Shown here: positions 26,792 to 37,220 of the stretch, piece by piece
How positions within the stretch are numbered: the stretch's first letter is position 1
Layout of the letters: every line of letters starts with the position of its first letter
Assembly (NCBI GenBank): GCA_947471745.1
Contig: CANJKZ010000068.1
Span: forward strand, 4,107,501 to 4,171,500
Reading direction: 5' to 3'
DNA: 64,000 bases
Source of the DNA: Closterium sp. Naga37s-1
Taxonomy: Eukaryota > Streptophyta > Zygnematophyceae > Desmidiales > Closteriaceae
Program-made: the position numbers and the translations under genes
The notes under the pieces: generated by a model
What the model saw: only the letters and a program-made list of their open reading frames with translations
The model's database searches: none
What the model was told of the DNA's origin: nothing

Positions 26792-28215
26792 TTAGCCGAA
26801 TTTAGGGTTCGCCTTCCACGCATCGCAACTCCACTCGTGCCCCTTCAAAGTTCTCAGATCGCAGATCGCCACATTTCGCGAACCCAAATCTTGTCGTTAC
26901 AGTTTGGAATGCGAAATCCAACACAAATCCCGAAAATCCAAACCAACGAGACTCGAACCAAACCTGAATTGAACTGTATTGGGTCGCTCCGGTTCGGAGT
27001 CCTACAAAACAGCGTTCCGAAGCTGTCAGATTTCAACCTCGATTTTCGTCCCAGATTCCAGACCTTGGCTGGAATGGTGGGGCTGTTTTGGAAAAATGTA
27101 GGTGTTGGAAGGAATTCGACTCCATCGCTCAGAATTTTGAGTGCTGGCTGTTCAGTGCTTTGTTCCTCGAGTGGATTTAGCATAACTTCCCTCCACTGCT
27201 CTCTATCGTAATCTGTTTTCAGAAATTCCTGCTGTTCCCATGACCATACTGTCTGAGTCTAGCACTGTAGCATGGCACGATGGTGCCACGTGGCAGCACC
27301 AAGTTCCCTGGTGGTTAGCCTTCGTTCCGTGGGCTGGGATAGCAGTCGGAACGCTGTACCTCGCGTATCGCCTTGTGTATGTGCCGTACCGCATAATGCG
27401 GCTGTGTAAGAAGCAAGGCATTCCCTTCCTGCCGTTCAAGTAAGGCATTTCGTTCCCGCCTCTAAGTAAGGCCCTTTTCTTCCGCCGGTTCAAGAAAAGC
27501 ATTTCATACTTGCCGTTTCAAGAACGACATTCATTCCGTTCGTTCTGCTCAAGCCGCGTACATCTAAGGCTTATTCGAGCCATTCCGCTGCATCGTAGTA
27601 GAAGTTTCCTCCAGAATACTGTATCGTTAATTTCTGCTGTTCGATGGACACTTATTCTCGTTATTTATGCCCCTTAAAGAATCCAGACACACTCGCGCCT
27701 CGCCTCCCCTTACCCAATCTCGAACCGCTCTTCTCCGTTCCCCTCACCGCACTCCCCATCTCCCGCTTCTGAGGCGACTCACAACTCCCCCACCCCTCCA
27801 TTCTTCTGAGACAACTTAAAACTCCCCGAACCCCCACCCCCCATGTCTCTCCTCACATCATGCCTTCCTGACATCCCCTCCTCCCATGCACTCCAGGCCT
27901 CTCATTGGTCAAGCGCTCGACCTCTACCGTCGCACCCCGCACTCTTCCCCACCGTCCCCCAACCAAACCCCCTCTCCCGCCTCCTCCGCCTCCGCCTCCC
28001 CCTCCTCCGCGTCCCCCTCCCCTGAATCCCCCCCCTCCACCCACGGCCCTGCTGTGTTGCTTCCGCGGCTGCACCTGTGGCGCGAGCAGTATGGGGACGT
28101 GTTCGGGTTCACTGTAGGGGCCACGGTGCAACTGGTTGTAACGGATCCTGCACTAGTGAGACAGGTACAGTCATGTGGCAATCTTGTGATTGTATGTGAT
28201 GCGATGCGATCTGAA

Positions 28216-28480
28216 TGACGTGATGTGATGTGATGTGATGTGATGCGATGCGATGCGATGCGATGTGATGTGATGCGATGCGATGCGATGGGATGTGATG
28301 TGATGTGATGCGATGCGATGCGATGCGATGCGATGCGATGCGATGCGATGCGATGCGATGCGATGCGATGCGATGCGATGCGATGCGATGCGATGCGATG
28401 CGATGCGATGCGATGTGATGTGATGTGATGTGATGTGATGTGATGTGATGCGACGCGATGTGATGTCACTCGATGTGATA
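28216..28480. repeat. pentanucleotide microsatellite (gatgc/gatgt)n
   Basis: About 50 copies of gatgc or gatgt in the intron after the second P450 exon, with blocks of each variant. Confidence 0.9.
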
Positions 28481-28596
28481 TGATTGCATGAGATGCGATT
28501 GCTTCATCTCTCCCTTCCCTTCATCTCCCCACTCCCTGACAGACCCTCCTTACAGCGCTCACCCGTCCTTTCTGTCTTCCTCCATCCACCCGTCTC

Positions 28597-28664
28597 GTCT
28601 CTACCAGGTCCTTCTCTCCAGCAGCGGGCGATTCACCAAAACAGCGGGGGCGAGCAAGGCAGTC
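28597..28664 (+). repeat. duplicated P450 exon fragment (upstream pseudo-exon)
   Basis: Repeats the acceptor and start of the third exon (true copy from about 28703): ctctaccag then gtccttctctccagcag matches ctctggcag then gttctcgtatcaagaag, both encoding VL-S-SGR-TKTA. It lacks the rest of the exon. Confidence 0.75.
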
Positions 28665-29636
28665 TCTGAGGCGCCTCCAACATGCATCCATGATCCCCCT
28701 GTCTCGTCTCTGGCAGGTTCTCGTATCAAGAAGCGGGCGGGTCACCAAGACAGCAAGGGCGCGCAAGATAATGAGGCTGCTGGGCAACGGGCTGCCTCTC
28801 TCAGAGGGGTCGCTGTGGGCACGCCAGCGCCGCATCGTCACCCCCGCCTTCCGCCCCGCTGCCATCAGGGTGAGTTCATAGCCTCATAGTCGTGTTGGCT
28901 TGTTGACTTGTTGGCTTGTTGACTTGCTCCTGCGGATTTTTGTTTTCCCGTGCTGATCCTTGCTGGCTCATGTGAGGAAAATGACCCATGTTGGCTGTTT
29001 CGATTACTCCTGACGAGTCATTGACTTTATTTGGACTTCCTCTGCCACGTTTGACGTGCACTGAGCCTGGTTCACCTGATTGACCTTTGTTGACCTGCTT
29101 TCACCTGTGTTGACTTTCATTGATCTGGGTTGACCTGTACTGACCTGTGTTGGTCTATATTGCCCTGCGCTGACCTGTGTTGACCTGCATTGACCTGCGA
29201 TGACATGCGTTGACAAGCGTTGACCTGCGTTGACCCATGCAGGAGATGGTGAGAATCATGGATGGCCAGGGCCACTCTTTGGCGAACTCGTGGTGGCATT
29301 AGCTGCAGCAGCAGAGCCAACAAACAGGACAAGGCATGTTATCAACCGAGCGTGCCAAGGAAGGGGGTGGGGAGGGAGCGCCGGAGAGAGCCTATACCGA
29401 GCGTGCTTATAAGGAGCGTTTAGGGCGTGCGTGTATGGAGGTGGACGTGCAGGAGAGCATGTCCCTCGTGGCTCTGGATGTCATTGGCCTCGCTGCCTTT
29501 GGCTCTGCTGTCACACACGAGGGGGGCGAGAAGGAGAGGAGACGGAAGGAACGGGGGGAAGGGGAGGAAAAGGGGCTAGGGAAGGAGGGTGGCAGGTCCG
29601 TGGCAGTGAAGGCAGATACGGCCGCAGCGGCAGCGG

Positions 29637-29748
29637 CAACACAATTACTACCAGCAACACAATTACTACCAGCAACACAATTACTACCAGCAACACAATT
29701 ACTACCAGCAACACAATTACTACCAGCAACACAATTACTACCAGCAAC
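29637..29748. repeat. 18-bp tandem repeat
   Basis: Six to seven copies of an 18-bp unit (acacaattactaccagca). It lies in what I read as an intron between P450 exons (29510-29787); read through, it would encode TQLLPA or ITTSNT repeats. Confidence 0.85.
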
Positions 29749-30445
29749 AGCAGCGGCAGCGGGGGCAGGGGCACCAGACCAGTGCAGGTGTACAAGGCGT
29801 TGTCGAAGCTGGCCGAGCTGGATTCCAAGAGGGTCACCTCCTGGCGCTCCCTCGTGCCCTTCTATGAGTAAGTCTGCTGCCCCCACCGCGCCTCCACCGT
29901 GCCTCCACCATGCCTCGAGATAATCATTCGGAAAGAATTGATTTTTTTCTGTTCCGAGCCTGGGTCCTTGTCCTTGTTTACTGCGGATTCTCCAGGCACT
30001 GAGTCCATCCCCGCTCTTATCTCTGCATGTATTGTTCAGCCAGGGGGGGCGAATATATCGCCCAACTCCCTTTCCGCACTCTTGCTATTCCCCCATCTCA
30101 GCATCTTGCCAATTCCCGAGAACTTTGCCCTCTGGGCAGCAGAAAGGAGCATTCGCAACCTGACCCTGCACCTGATTGGCAAGAGGCGGGCAGCAGCAGC
30201 AGTGCGTGCGGAGGAGGCAGCACATGGAGAGCAGCAGGGGGGGGCAGCAGGGCGGGGTGCACGGGACCTGTTGGCGTTGATGCTGGCAGCACATGACGAG
30301 GCAGGCAACGAGCAGATGACGGACCAGCAGCTCATGGACGAGTGCATCACCTTCCTCCTCGCTGGTATGCTCCTTTAAGTTGACTCAAAATGTCTTCTAA
30401 GTCAACTTAAAATGACTTCCAAGTCAAATGACTTGTAAGTCGACC

Positions 30446-30515
30446 GAAAGTCATCACGAGCAGATGACGGATCAGCAGCTCATGGATGCATCGCCTTCCT
30501 CCTCGCTGGTATGCG
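30446..30515 (+). repeat. duplicated P450 exon end with splice donor
   Basis: Repeats the end of the exon at 30302-30370 (gagcagatgacgga-cagcag .. ttcctcctcgctggtatgc) including the donor, with a small deletion in the middle. A local duplication downstream of the true exon. Confidence 0.8.
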
Positions 30516-31502
30516 CGTACTGCCCTTGTGCTTTCAGTCGAGTTGACTGAATTAACTTTTAACTCAGCGTAAATCACAGACAGAAGATGACAAACCCGAA
30601 GCTATGAATGCCTCTCGTTTCTCGAGACGTCCCCAAAACTGTCTCTTTACAACGAATACCTCGCGTTTTTCCTCGCTGCTACTGGCCCACTCCGCTATAC
30701 TTTCTTCTCTCCCTTCATATCCATTCCCCGCCCTTCCCAAGCCCACATTCAATCTTACCTTAATTCCTGTTCGTTTTCTTCCCTTCTCCTCTCCACTCAG
30801 CCATTTGCTTCCCTGTTACTTTTCTTCCCCCCTCCCCCCTCCCCCCTCCCCTCCTACAGCACTCGCATTATCAACCATCTTCTCTGCATTGCCTCCCTTC
30901 TGTGCGTCGTGTTGCCTCCCCTTCCCATTTCACCAATGCCCATCTTCCTTCTGCCGCCCCCTCCCACGTCGCCTCCCATCTTCCTCTGTGCCCCTCTCCC
31001 CTTCGCCCCCCAACGCCAGGCCACAGCACCACGGCACACCTGCTGACGTGGACGTTCTATCTTCTGGCGAAGCATCCCGACTGGCAGGAGCGGCTGAGAG
31101 CAGAGCTCAAGCAGGCGCTGACTCAGCAGGGGGCAGGAGACACGTCAGCAGTCCCCACAGCCAGCACAGCAGCGGGAGCAGCAGACAAGGCAGGGTCAGA
31201 GGCAGGTGGAAGATGGGAGGCGACGAGGGAGGGGGCGGCAGTCCCCTTCCTGGGCCGCACGTGCCAGCAGGTACACATGGGCTGTGGGTTCCGATTGGCA
31301 CTGGGGTGTTGATTGAATTATTAGTGGCAGGGGGGTTGAGATGGTTAAAGGGGGGCTTATTCTAGTTCTATCTTTCTGAAGCTCTCAGCCTCATCGCCCA
31401 CCCACTCACACAGCCTGCCCTCCTCCTCAATCTCGTAGCCCCACCCCGTCCTCCACACTCTCTCCTGCTCGCTCTCTCCTCCTTACCCTCTCCCCCCCGC
31501 AG

Positions 31503-31908
31503 GCGTGCAGGCTGTGCCCGTATTGACCTTCCGAGGGGCACGGACGTGCTGATACCAGTCGCCCTGCTGCACTATGACCCACAAGGACTCTGGTGCCTTG
31601 GAATGCTCACTCCTCCCTTCTCACCGCACCCCCCCCTTCCAGGCGTGCAGGCTGGGACCATACGACGTGCCGCGGGGCATGGACGTGCTGATACCAGTCG
31701 CCATGCTGCACTATGACCCACAAGGACATTGGTGGCCTGGAATGCTCACTCCGTCCTTCTCACCACACCTCCCCTTTCCAGGTGTGCATGCTGGGCCCAT
31801 ATGACGTGCCGCGGGGTGTGAACGCGCTGATACCGGTGGCTCTATTGCACTATGACCCGCGCTACTGGGGCCCTCAAGCCCTCCACTTCAACCCCGACCG
31901 CTTCGCCA
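31503..31908 (+). repeat. tandemly triplicated P450 exon
   Basis: Three copies of a ~140-bp block starting at acceptor-flanked positions 31503, 31643 and 31782, each encoding a GPYDVPRG..LIPVA-LHYDP segment. The first is the most damaged; only the third continues into the conserved FNPDRFA end. A fourth partial copy of that end lies at 32036-32095. Confidence 0.85.
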
Positions 31909-32589
31909 GTCAGTCCACTTGCCCTCATCTTTGCCCAATTCTTTGCCCTCATCTTTGCCCAATTCTTTGCCCTCATCTTTGCCCAATTCTTTGCCCAGCT
32001 CTTTGTCGTTTTCTTTTCCTCCTTTGTCGTCTTGCAATCGCTACTGGGGCCTGCATGTACTCCACTTCAACCCCGACCGCTTTGCCAGCCAGTCTCCTTT
32101 TTTGTCGTGCCTCATGTTCCTTGTTCCATTGGTTTTGTTGCCGTTTCTGTTTCTCCCCACTGCTTTCTTCACGATTCTCGTCTGCATGCCTGTGCCGTTT
32201 TCCTCCTCTCGTTTCCCCTTCCCCGTTCTTTCCCCTAAGATTCCTCTTCCACAGAACTTCAATTCTTTGTGGTTGTATTCATTACTGGTATATCACGTTC
32301 CTCCTTTGACCGTTCTCCCTCATACCCTCCTCAAACCCCACCCATTCCAGAAGGGACAGATGAAGCCTGTTCTCACCCTCAGGCATTCCTACCCTTTGGT
32401 TCGGGCCCGCGTATCTGCATCGGGAACAACTTTGCCCTCACGGAAGCAAAGGTGGTGCTAGCGCACATCCTCAGGCAGTTCTCATAGCGCCTCTCCCCCG
32501 CCTACAAGCACTCCCCCATCAGTGCTGTCACTCTGCGGGCGAGTTTCGGTATGCCCCTACTGGTTGAGCCATTGGCAAACCCTTTCTGA

Positions 32590-35020
32590 GCTTCATGGCA
32601 CATACCATAACAGTTTGAAGGGGTTGCTGACAACACATGCTGTCGACACCCAGGGTCCAGGGAGCATCAGGGCACGTACAAGTTACAACGGACCGGCCAT
32701 TACACGTGAAGTGAATGCACTGCTTGTTGATGCTTAAGGTGCTTTAGCCACTTCAGGACAGGATATACACCCACCTGATGTGTAAAACCTTGATCCCTGG
32801 TTGCTAGGCAAGAAAAGCTTAAAGCTCGCGTCTCATATTTCTGCTATCCAACCAAGTGTTAAACGGTTGGAATTTGGTAACAGCAAAGTTTGTCGCAAAG
32901 CACACCAAAGCAAGGGGTGGTTTGGGAAAGTTGGCTGTCACACCAGGCCCTACGTTATCAGGATTTTTTCCCTGAAATTCCTGATTTTCAGGGATTTTTT
33001 TGTACCTATCCTGATTTTCCAGTGTTCAGTTTTTTTAGGGGCTGATTTTTCAGCCTTTAGGTGCCAGATGACTCTGATCTTTCAGGTTTTTTTTCGAAAG
33101 GACACTGATCACTTTACGTTGTAACGAAACTGACCCTAAATGCGGTTCCTGGCAAGAACATTCTTGCCACTTTTGGGGCACACAAATTTAACGGGGTGAA
33201 GGTTCCACGGTGTTGCATCTCCAGGCAAATGTCCGCATAACTTGTGCGCTGCATATTCGGCCTCGAGAGCTAGCATCAGCCAGCTCACAAGTTATGCAGG
33301 GCAGCAATTTGTGAGATTCTAGATTTTGAGCGAGCTTCGTGGCAACACCCCCCGGCAAATTGAGAGATTAGGCATTTGGTGCGGCCAGAAGGTACAAGGA
33401 AGGACAAGTTCCATACATTTAATGCGGAGGCAATAACGCCTACAGAACAGCGCCATGATCCGAGTTTTCGAAGTCGCATGTGACGCGCATCAATGATGCG
33501 CCAGCTTGCTGGGAGAGGAAGCTTTTTGGAAAGCGGACATATTAGAAATTTCGTAAGCCAAAAAGGCCGCTCTGCAGGCATTCGGTTTTGTTTTGCTTCG
33601 GCAGCCATGCGCTTATCGCGAACCTTGATAACCTGTCGGCAGGTTATCGTGGAAAATTCCTGGAACCATGGTAGAATGCGGGCTGATGCGCCTGCAGAAC
33701 GCAGCCTTCACTAGGTACGTCGGCTTGTGCCCGGTAGCGGCCTCGGCAGTGCTACCGGGCTCCGAGCTCCCAGCACGCCGGACCACGCGTGCTGCACTCG
33801 ACCGCCAGGAACCGAGCTCGCCAACTGTCCGGTGTGGGAAGCAGGCTGACGCAGGCTGATGAGGGCTAGAAATGAGGATCCCAAAAATCCCGAGGGAAAA
33901 ATCGCTTCGGGGGGTAACCTGTAGGTTCCGCAAAAGAAGCCCTGGAGTTACCTTTGCGCTCAAACGACCACAACGAAGTACTGTAATTCTCGATTTCCGC
34001 ATTTCGGGAGAAGGTTTTGGACCAATCAGGGAGGCGCTCAGTTCGTTGTAACCCACCTGATTCTCCCCAGCTTCGGAGGGAGCCTCGGCTACAGCTTCGG
34101 TATGCCATCTAGTTGGGGTTGCTGGCTGGGTTCAAAACGGGAGTCCCTTTATGGGATATCCTAACCACATGAAATGTATAGGCTCGGAAGGAAGTCAAAC
34201 CTCATCCGACCTCCATCGTGACCAAACCTCACGGTTTGGAAACGTCAACCTCATCTTGCACCTCATCAGCGGCACGGGATTCCGAGTCGCTGCCCAAACT
34301 GTACCGCCCATTGCGTGCACAGCAATCACAGGCAAAATTTGACTCACTTTGGCGAGCGCTAAGTGAGTCTCATCTGTCGGCAAAATTTGTTAGGCATCAT
34401 GATGGCTACATCACGATTGTTCTGGGCGGAGATATCTTTCTTTTAGGCCCTGCCATTTGCTTTTGAGCTGTTCTGGTTTTGTTTCGATGCAAGAGTAGCT
34501 GCATTTCGGAAAAGTAATTCGGGATGGCTTCACAATTGGGGTTCGGGAATGTACTGTACCAGAGGGGTGTTGGTTGTGATGGGGCATCTTGACCCCCACG
34601 GTGAGGTTGGTTGTCTTTTTTGCTCCAAGTGGGGCGTTGACTATGCACACACATGTCCGTTGTTTCTTTTCAGGGTTTTTAGTTGATCCCGTATTGTTAC
34701 TGAAACTATACGCCAAAAGCGCCGCATTGTCGCTTCTGGCGCACTGTTACTGCCCAGTTTTCGATTACAGCGCAGAGTTAGTGAGATTTCTACGCATTAA
34801 CGTTTTCATTGGTCACAATGTAGACGGACCGACAACTCCGCTTGGATTGACGGCCATCGAACCGTTTGCACCCGATTTTTGGGCAGACAAAAATATATTA
34901 CCCTCTCAGATGGCATGCTGTTTAGGGAGCATCAACCCTAAACACCGGGCGGAAGTGTTTAGGGAGCATAAACCCGAAACATTGGGCGAAAGTGTTTAGG
35001 GTTGATGCCCTTTGCGACGG

Positions 35021-35059
<39 letters not shown>

Positions 35060-35394
35060 GGCTGCCATCGAGGGAGGCATCAACCCGAAACTCTGCGTCG
35101 CGGCATACAAATGTATCGGCGTCGCGGCGAAAACTCCCACGAATTGGAAACTCTGCGCGAAAACATCTGAAGCGGCGAAAATTTCGTGCTGCGAGAATAA
35201 AAGACGTCGCTAACCACCTGAGCGCAACAGAAGAACTCGCGAATAATTTTGCACAAAAAAAAACAAGAGGTGACGTAGTCGTCGTAGGGTTGCGAAGCGT
35301 TTTGCAAACCTAAGTTATTATTATTTTTGTACAACAAGGCGTAGCAGTGTAACACCGAAACTCAGGTCAAACTTTTCAGTTCAGGCTTTGTAAA
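32590..35394. other. intergenic with small inverted repeats
   Basis: No gene recognised. Contains a 12-bp inverted repeat (33235-33246 and 33286-33297), a 17-bp perfect inverted repeat (34929-34945 and 34992-35008) and a (TA)n run at about 35023-35051. A 147-codon minus ORF at 33613-34056 has no recognisable domain. Confidence 0.5.
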
Positions 35395-35467
35395 GCACAT
35401 CGGTGAAATCGAACCCGCGAGCTTTCAATTCCTGACTCAGCATCAATCAGCTGAGCTACAGCCGCCT
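35395..35467 (-). other. possible tRNA-derived sequence
   Basis: On the minus strand it has an A-box-like TAGCTCAGCTGATTGATGC and a B-box-like GGGTTCGATTTC about 30 bp apart. I cannot fold a proper anticodon or T stem, so it is more likely a decayed tRNA or SINE head than a functional tRNA. Confidence 0.3.
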
Positions 35468-36235
35468 GTCAGGATTAGAAATATCAATTTATCATAAACG
35501 TTACGCGCGAACATAGGGTTTGTATTTCTTCTTTTCCTCTCTCGCTTTCCTCTCGCTGCTGGAGCTCTTCTCAACGTACTCCCGCTAGTCATGCTGCATC
35601 TACCTACCGCTAACAGGTCAGAACCCAAGGCTATTAAGTAGAACTAAGATAGTAGTTACAAGCTAGTCTAACCGTAATCGCGTATCCTAGTCGTAATCGC
35701 GTCCTTAGGTTCTAAGCTCTTAGTAAAGTTTTAAGCATTTCCTGTAATCTTTAGGCTAAACTAAGCTGAGCATGTGATTGTCTTTTAGTTGTCAACGACC
35801 CATGATATAGTTCGATAGATCTTGCTCTTATGGCGTATTTAGAAGCCTAAGCACGTCAAATGTAAATTTTCCTCCTAGAAATTGCTTCATATGGGTCTTA
35901 TTCTTGGATGCTATTCTTGTAATTTCTGATCTGGCTACTAGTTTATGCTGTACTTGTCCCTGTCATTCATTTCTTCCTTCGTTCCTTTCTTTCGTATGTA
36001 CATACTCCTTTTTTCTCTTCCAATCTTTATCGTCGTATATCATCCGTCATGTAACCTATATGTCTGTTTGGTTCCGTTCTCTGTAAGTTCCTTTCCTTCA
36101 CGGCTTCTTTTTCTCCCAATCCGTTTTTGTACTCCCTTAGTCTTGCATATTTCGCTTTCACTCCGTTCTGTCTGTTTTGGATACATCTTTTCGTATAGTG
36201 TCCGTTCTTGCATAGCATGTTAAACAGCATGTTTA
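35468..36235. other. AT-rich intergenic sequence flanking element B
   Basis: Low-GC sequence without a supported gene. It ends in GTTTA, which pairs with GTTTC at 43485-43489 as an imperfect target duplication of element B. Confidence 0.5.
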
Positions 36236-36360
36236 TGTCAAACTTATATCATATAGCTTGTCTAGGCTATAGTGGGGTAGACATTATGGGGTACAGTTTC
36301 CTAGGGTTTCCTACTTGTACCCAACTTTGTGCTAGTTCATTCACTCCTCATTTCTTCACA
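36236..36360 (+). repeat. 5' LTR of element B
   Basis: 125 bp, TG..CA ends, immediately followed by tggtatagagca, a primer site with one missing base relative to TGGTATCAGAGC. Confidence 0.88.
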
Positions 36361-36409
36361 TGGTATAGAGCAGGTTCCCTAGTGGGAACGCTTCTTGGGG
36401 CCCACCACG

Positions 36410-37170
36410 AATTTTTTTTCCTGCCCGGAGCGCGCTTTGCTCCTGCCCGAGTCGCGCCCCGTGTGCCCTCCCTACCGTCGCGTCCTCTCACGGCCCCTCA
36501 CGGCCCCTTCGCGTCGCCCTTAGCGGCCCCTCTCACGGCCCCTCGCGCCGCCCTTACGGCCCCTCGCGCGGCCCCTTCCGGCCCCTCGCGGCGCCCTTAC
36601 GGCCCCCTACGGCCCCTTACGCCGCCCTTCGCGGCCCCTCGCGGCCTCTTTACGGCCCGTCGCCACCCTCCGCGGCACCTCGCGCCGCCCGTCACGGCCC
36701 CTTCGCCGCCCTTCGCGGCCTCTCGCGGCCCTGTCGCCGCCCTTCACGGCCACCTCGCCGCCCTTAGCGGCCCTTGCTGCCGCCCCTAGCGGCCCCATCG
36801 TCGCCTCTACCGGCCCCTTCACCGCTGAGCCGCCCAGCAGCTGAGCCTCCAAGCCGCCCAGCGACCGAGCCGCCGAGCCGCCGAGCCGCCCAGCAACCGA
36901 GCTGCCGAGCTGCCCAGCAACCGAGCCGCCCAGCAACCGAGCTGCCGAGCCGCCCAGCAGCCGAGCCGCCCAGCAGCCGAACCGCCGAGCCGCCCTGCCG
37001 CCGAGCCGCCCAGCAGCCGAGCCGCCGAGCCGCCGAGCCGCCGAGCCGCCCAGCAGCCGAGCCGCCGAGCCGCCGAGCCGCCCAGCAGCCGAGCCGCCGA
37101 GCCGCCCAGCAGCTGAGCCGCCCAGCAGCCCTGCCGTTGAGCCGCTACTGTTCCTGCCGGAGCGCCCCGG
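36410..37170 (+). repeat. GC-rich tandem-repeat leader of element B
   Basis: Two fields: gcggcccctcgcg-like units (36440-36810), then gagccgccgagccgcccagc units (36830-37140). In element orientation they correspond to the two leader fields of A and C. Confidence 0.8.
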
Positions 37171-37220
37171 CCCTACTTACTCGGACCGATGAGATCCCTC
37201 CCTGCTAGGCCACTGCAGTC

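Larger units (their letters stand above)
27240..32589 (+). pseudogene. decayed cytochrome P450 gene, CYP72-clan-like, about nine exons
   Basis: Exons by splice signals and frame: 27240-27439 (membrane anchor, then PYRIMRLCKKQGIPFLPF), 27897-28164, 28717-28869 (LWARQRRIVTPAFRPAAIR, C-helix region), 29243-29509 (ends DVIGLAAFGSA), 29788-29867, 30102-30364 (PIPENFALWAAERSIR), 31020-31270 (I-helix AGHSTTAHLLTW, KHPDWQERLRAEL), a triplicated exon ending 31782-31908 (YDVPRGV..HFNPDRFA), 32351-32589 (heme loop [10 protein letters not shown]). Damage: in-frame TAG at 29300 and at 32485 just before RLSPAYKHSP, and no exon with the K-helix ExxR found between 31270 and 31503. The I-helix acid before the Thr pair is Ser. 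Codon phases agree at every junction I could check. Plants use this clan for hormone and lipid oxidations; the substrate cannot be told. Confidence 0.8.

Noticed and set aside
33613..34056. 147-codon minus-strand ORF as a gene
   Set aside because: No recognisable domain, signal or neighbour; an overlapping plus ORF of similar quality exists.
34992..35000. Telomere-like TTTAGGG repeats
   Set aside because: Only isolated single matches inside an inverted repeat, not a tandem array.
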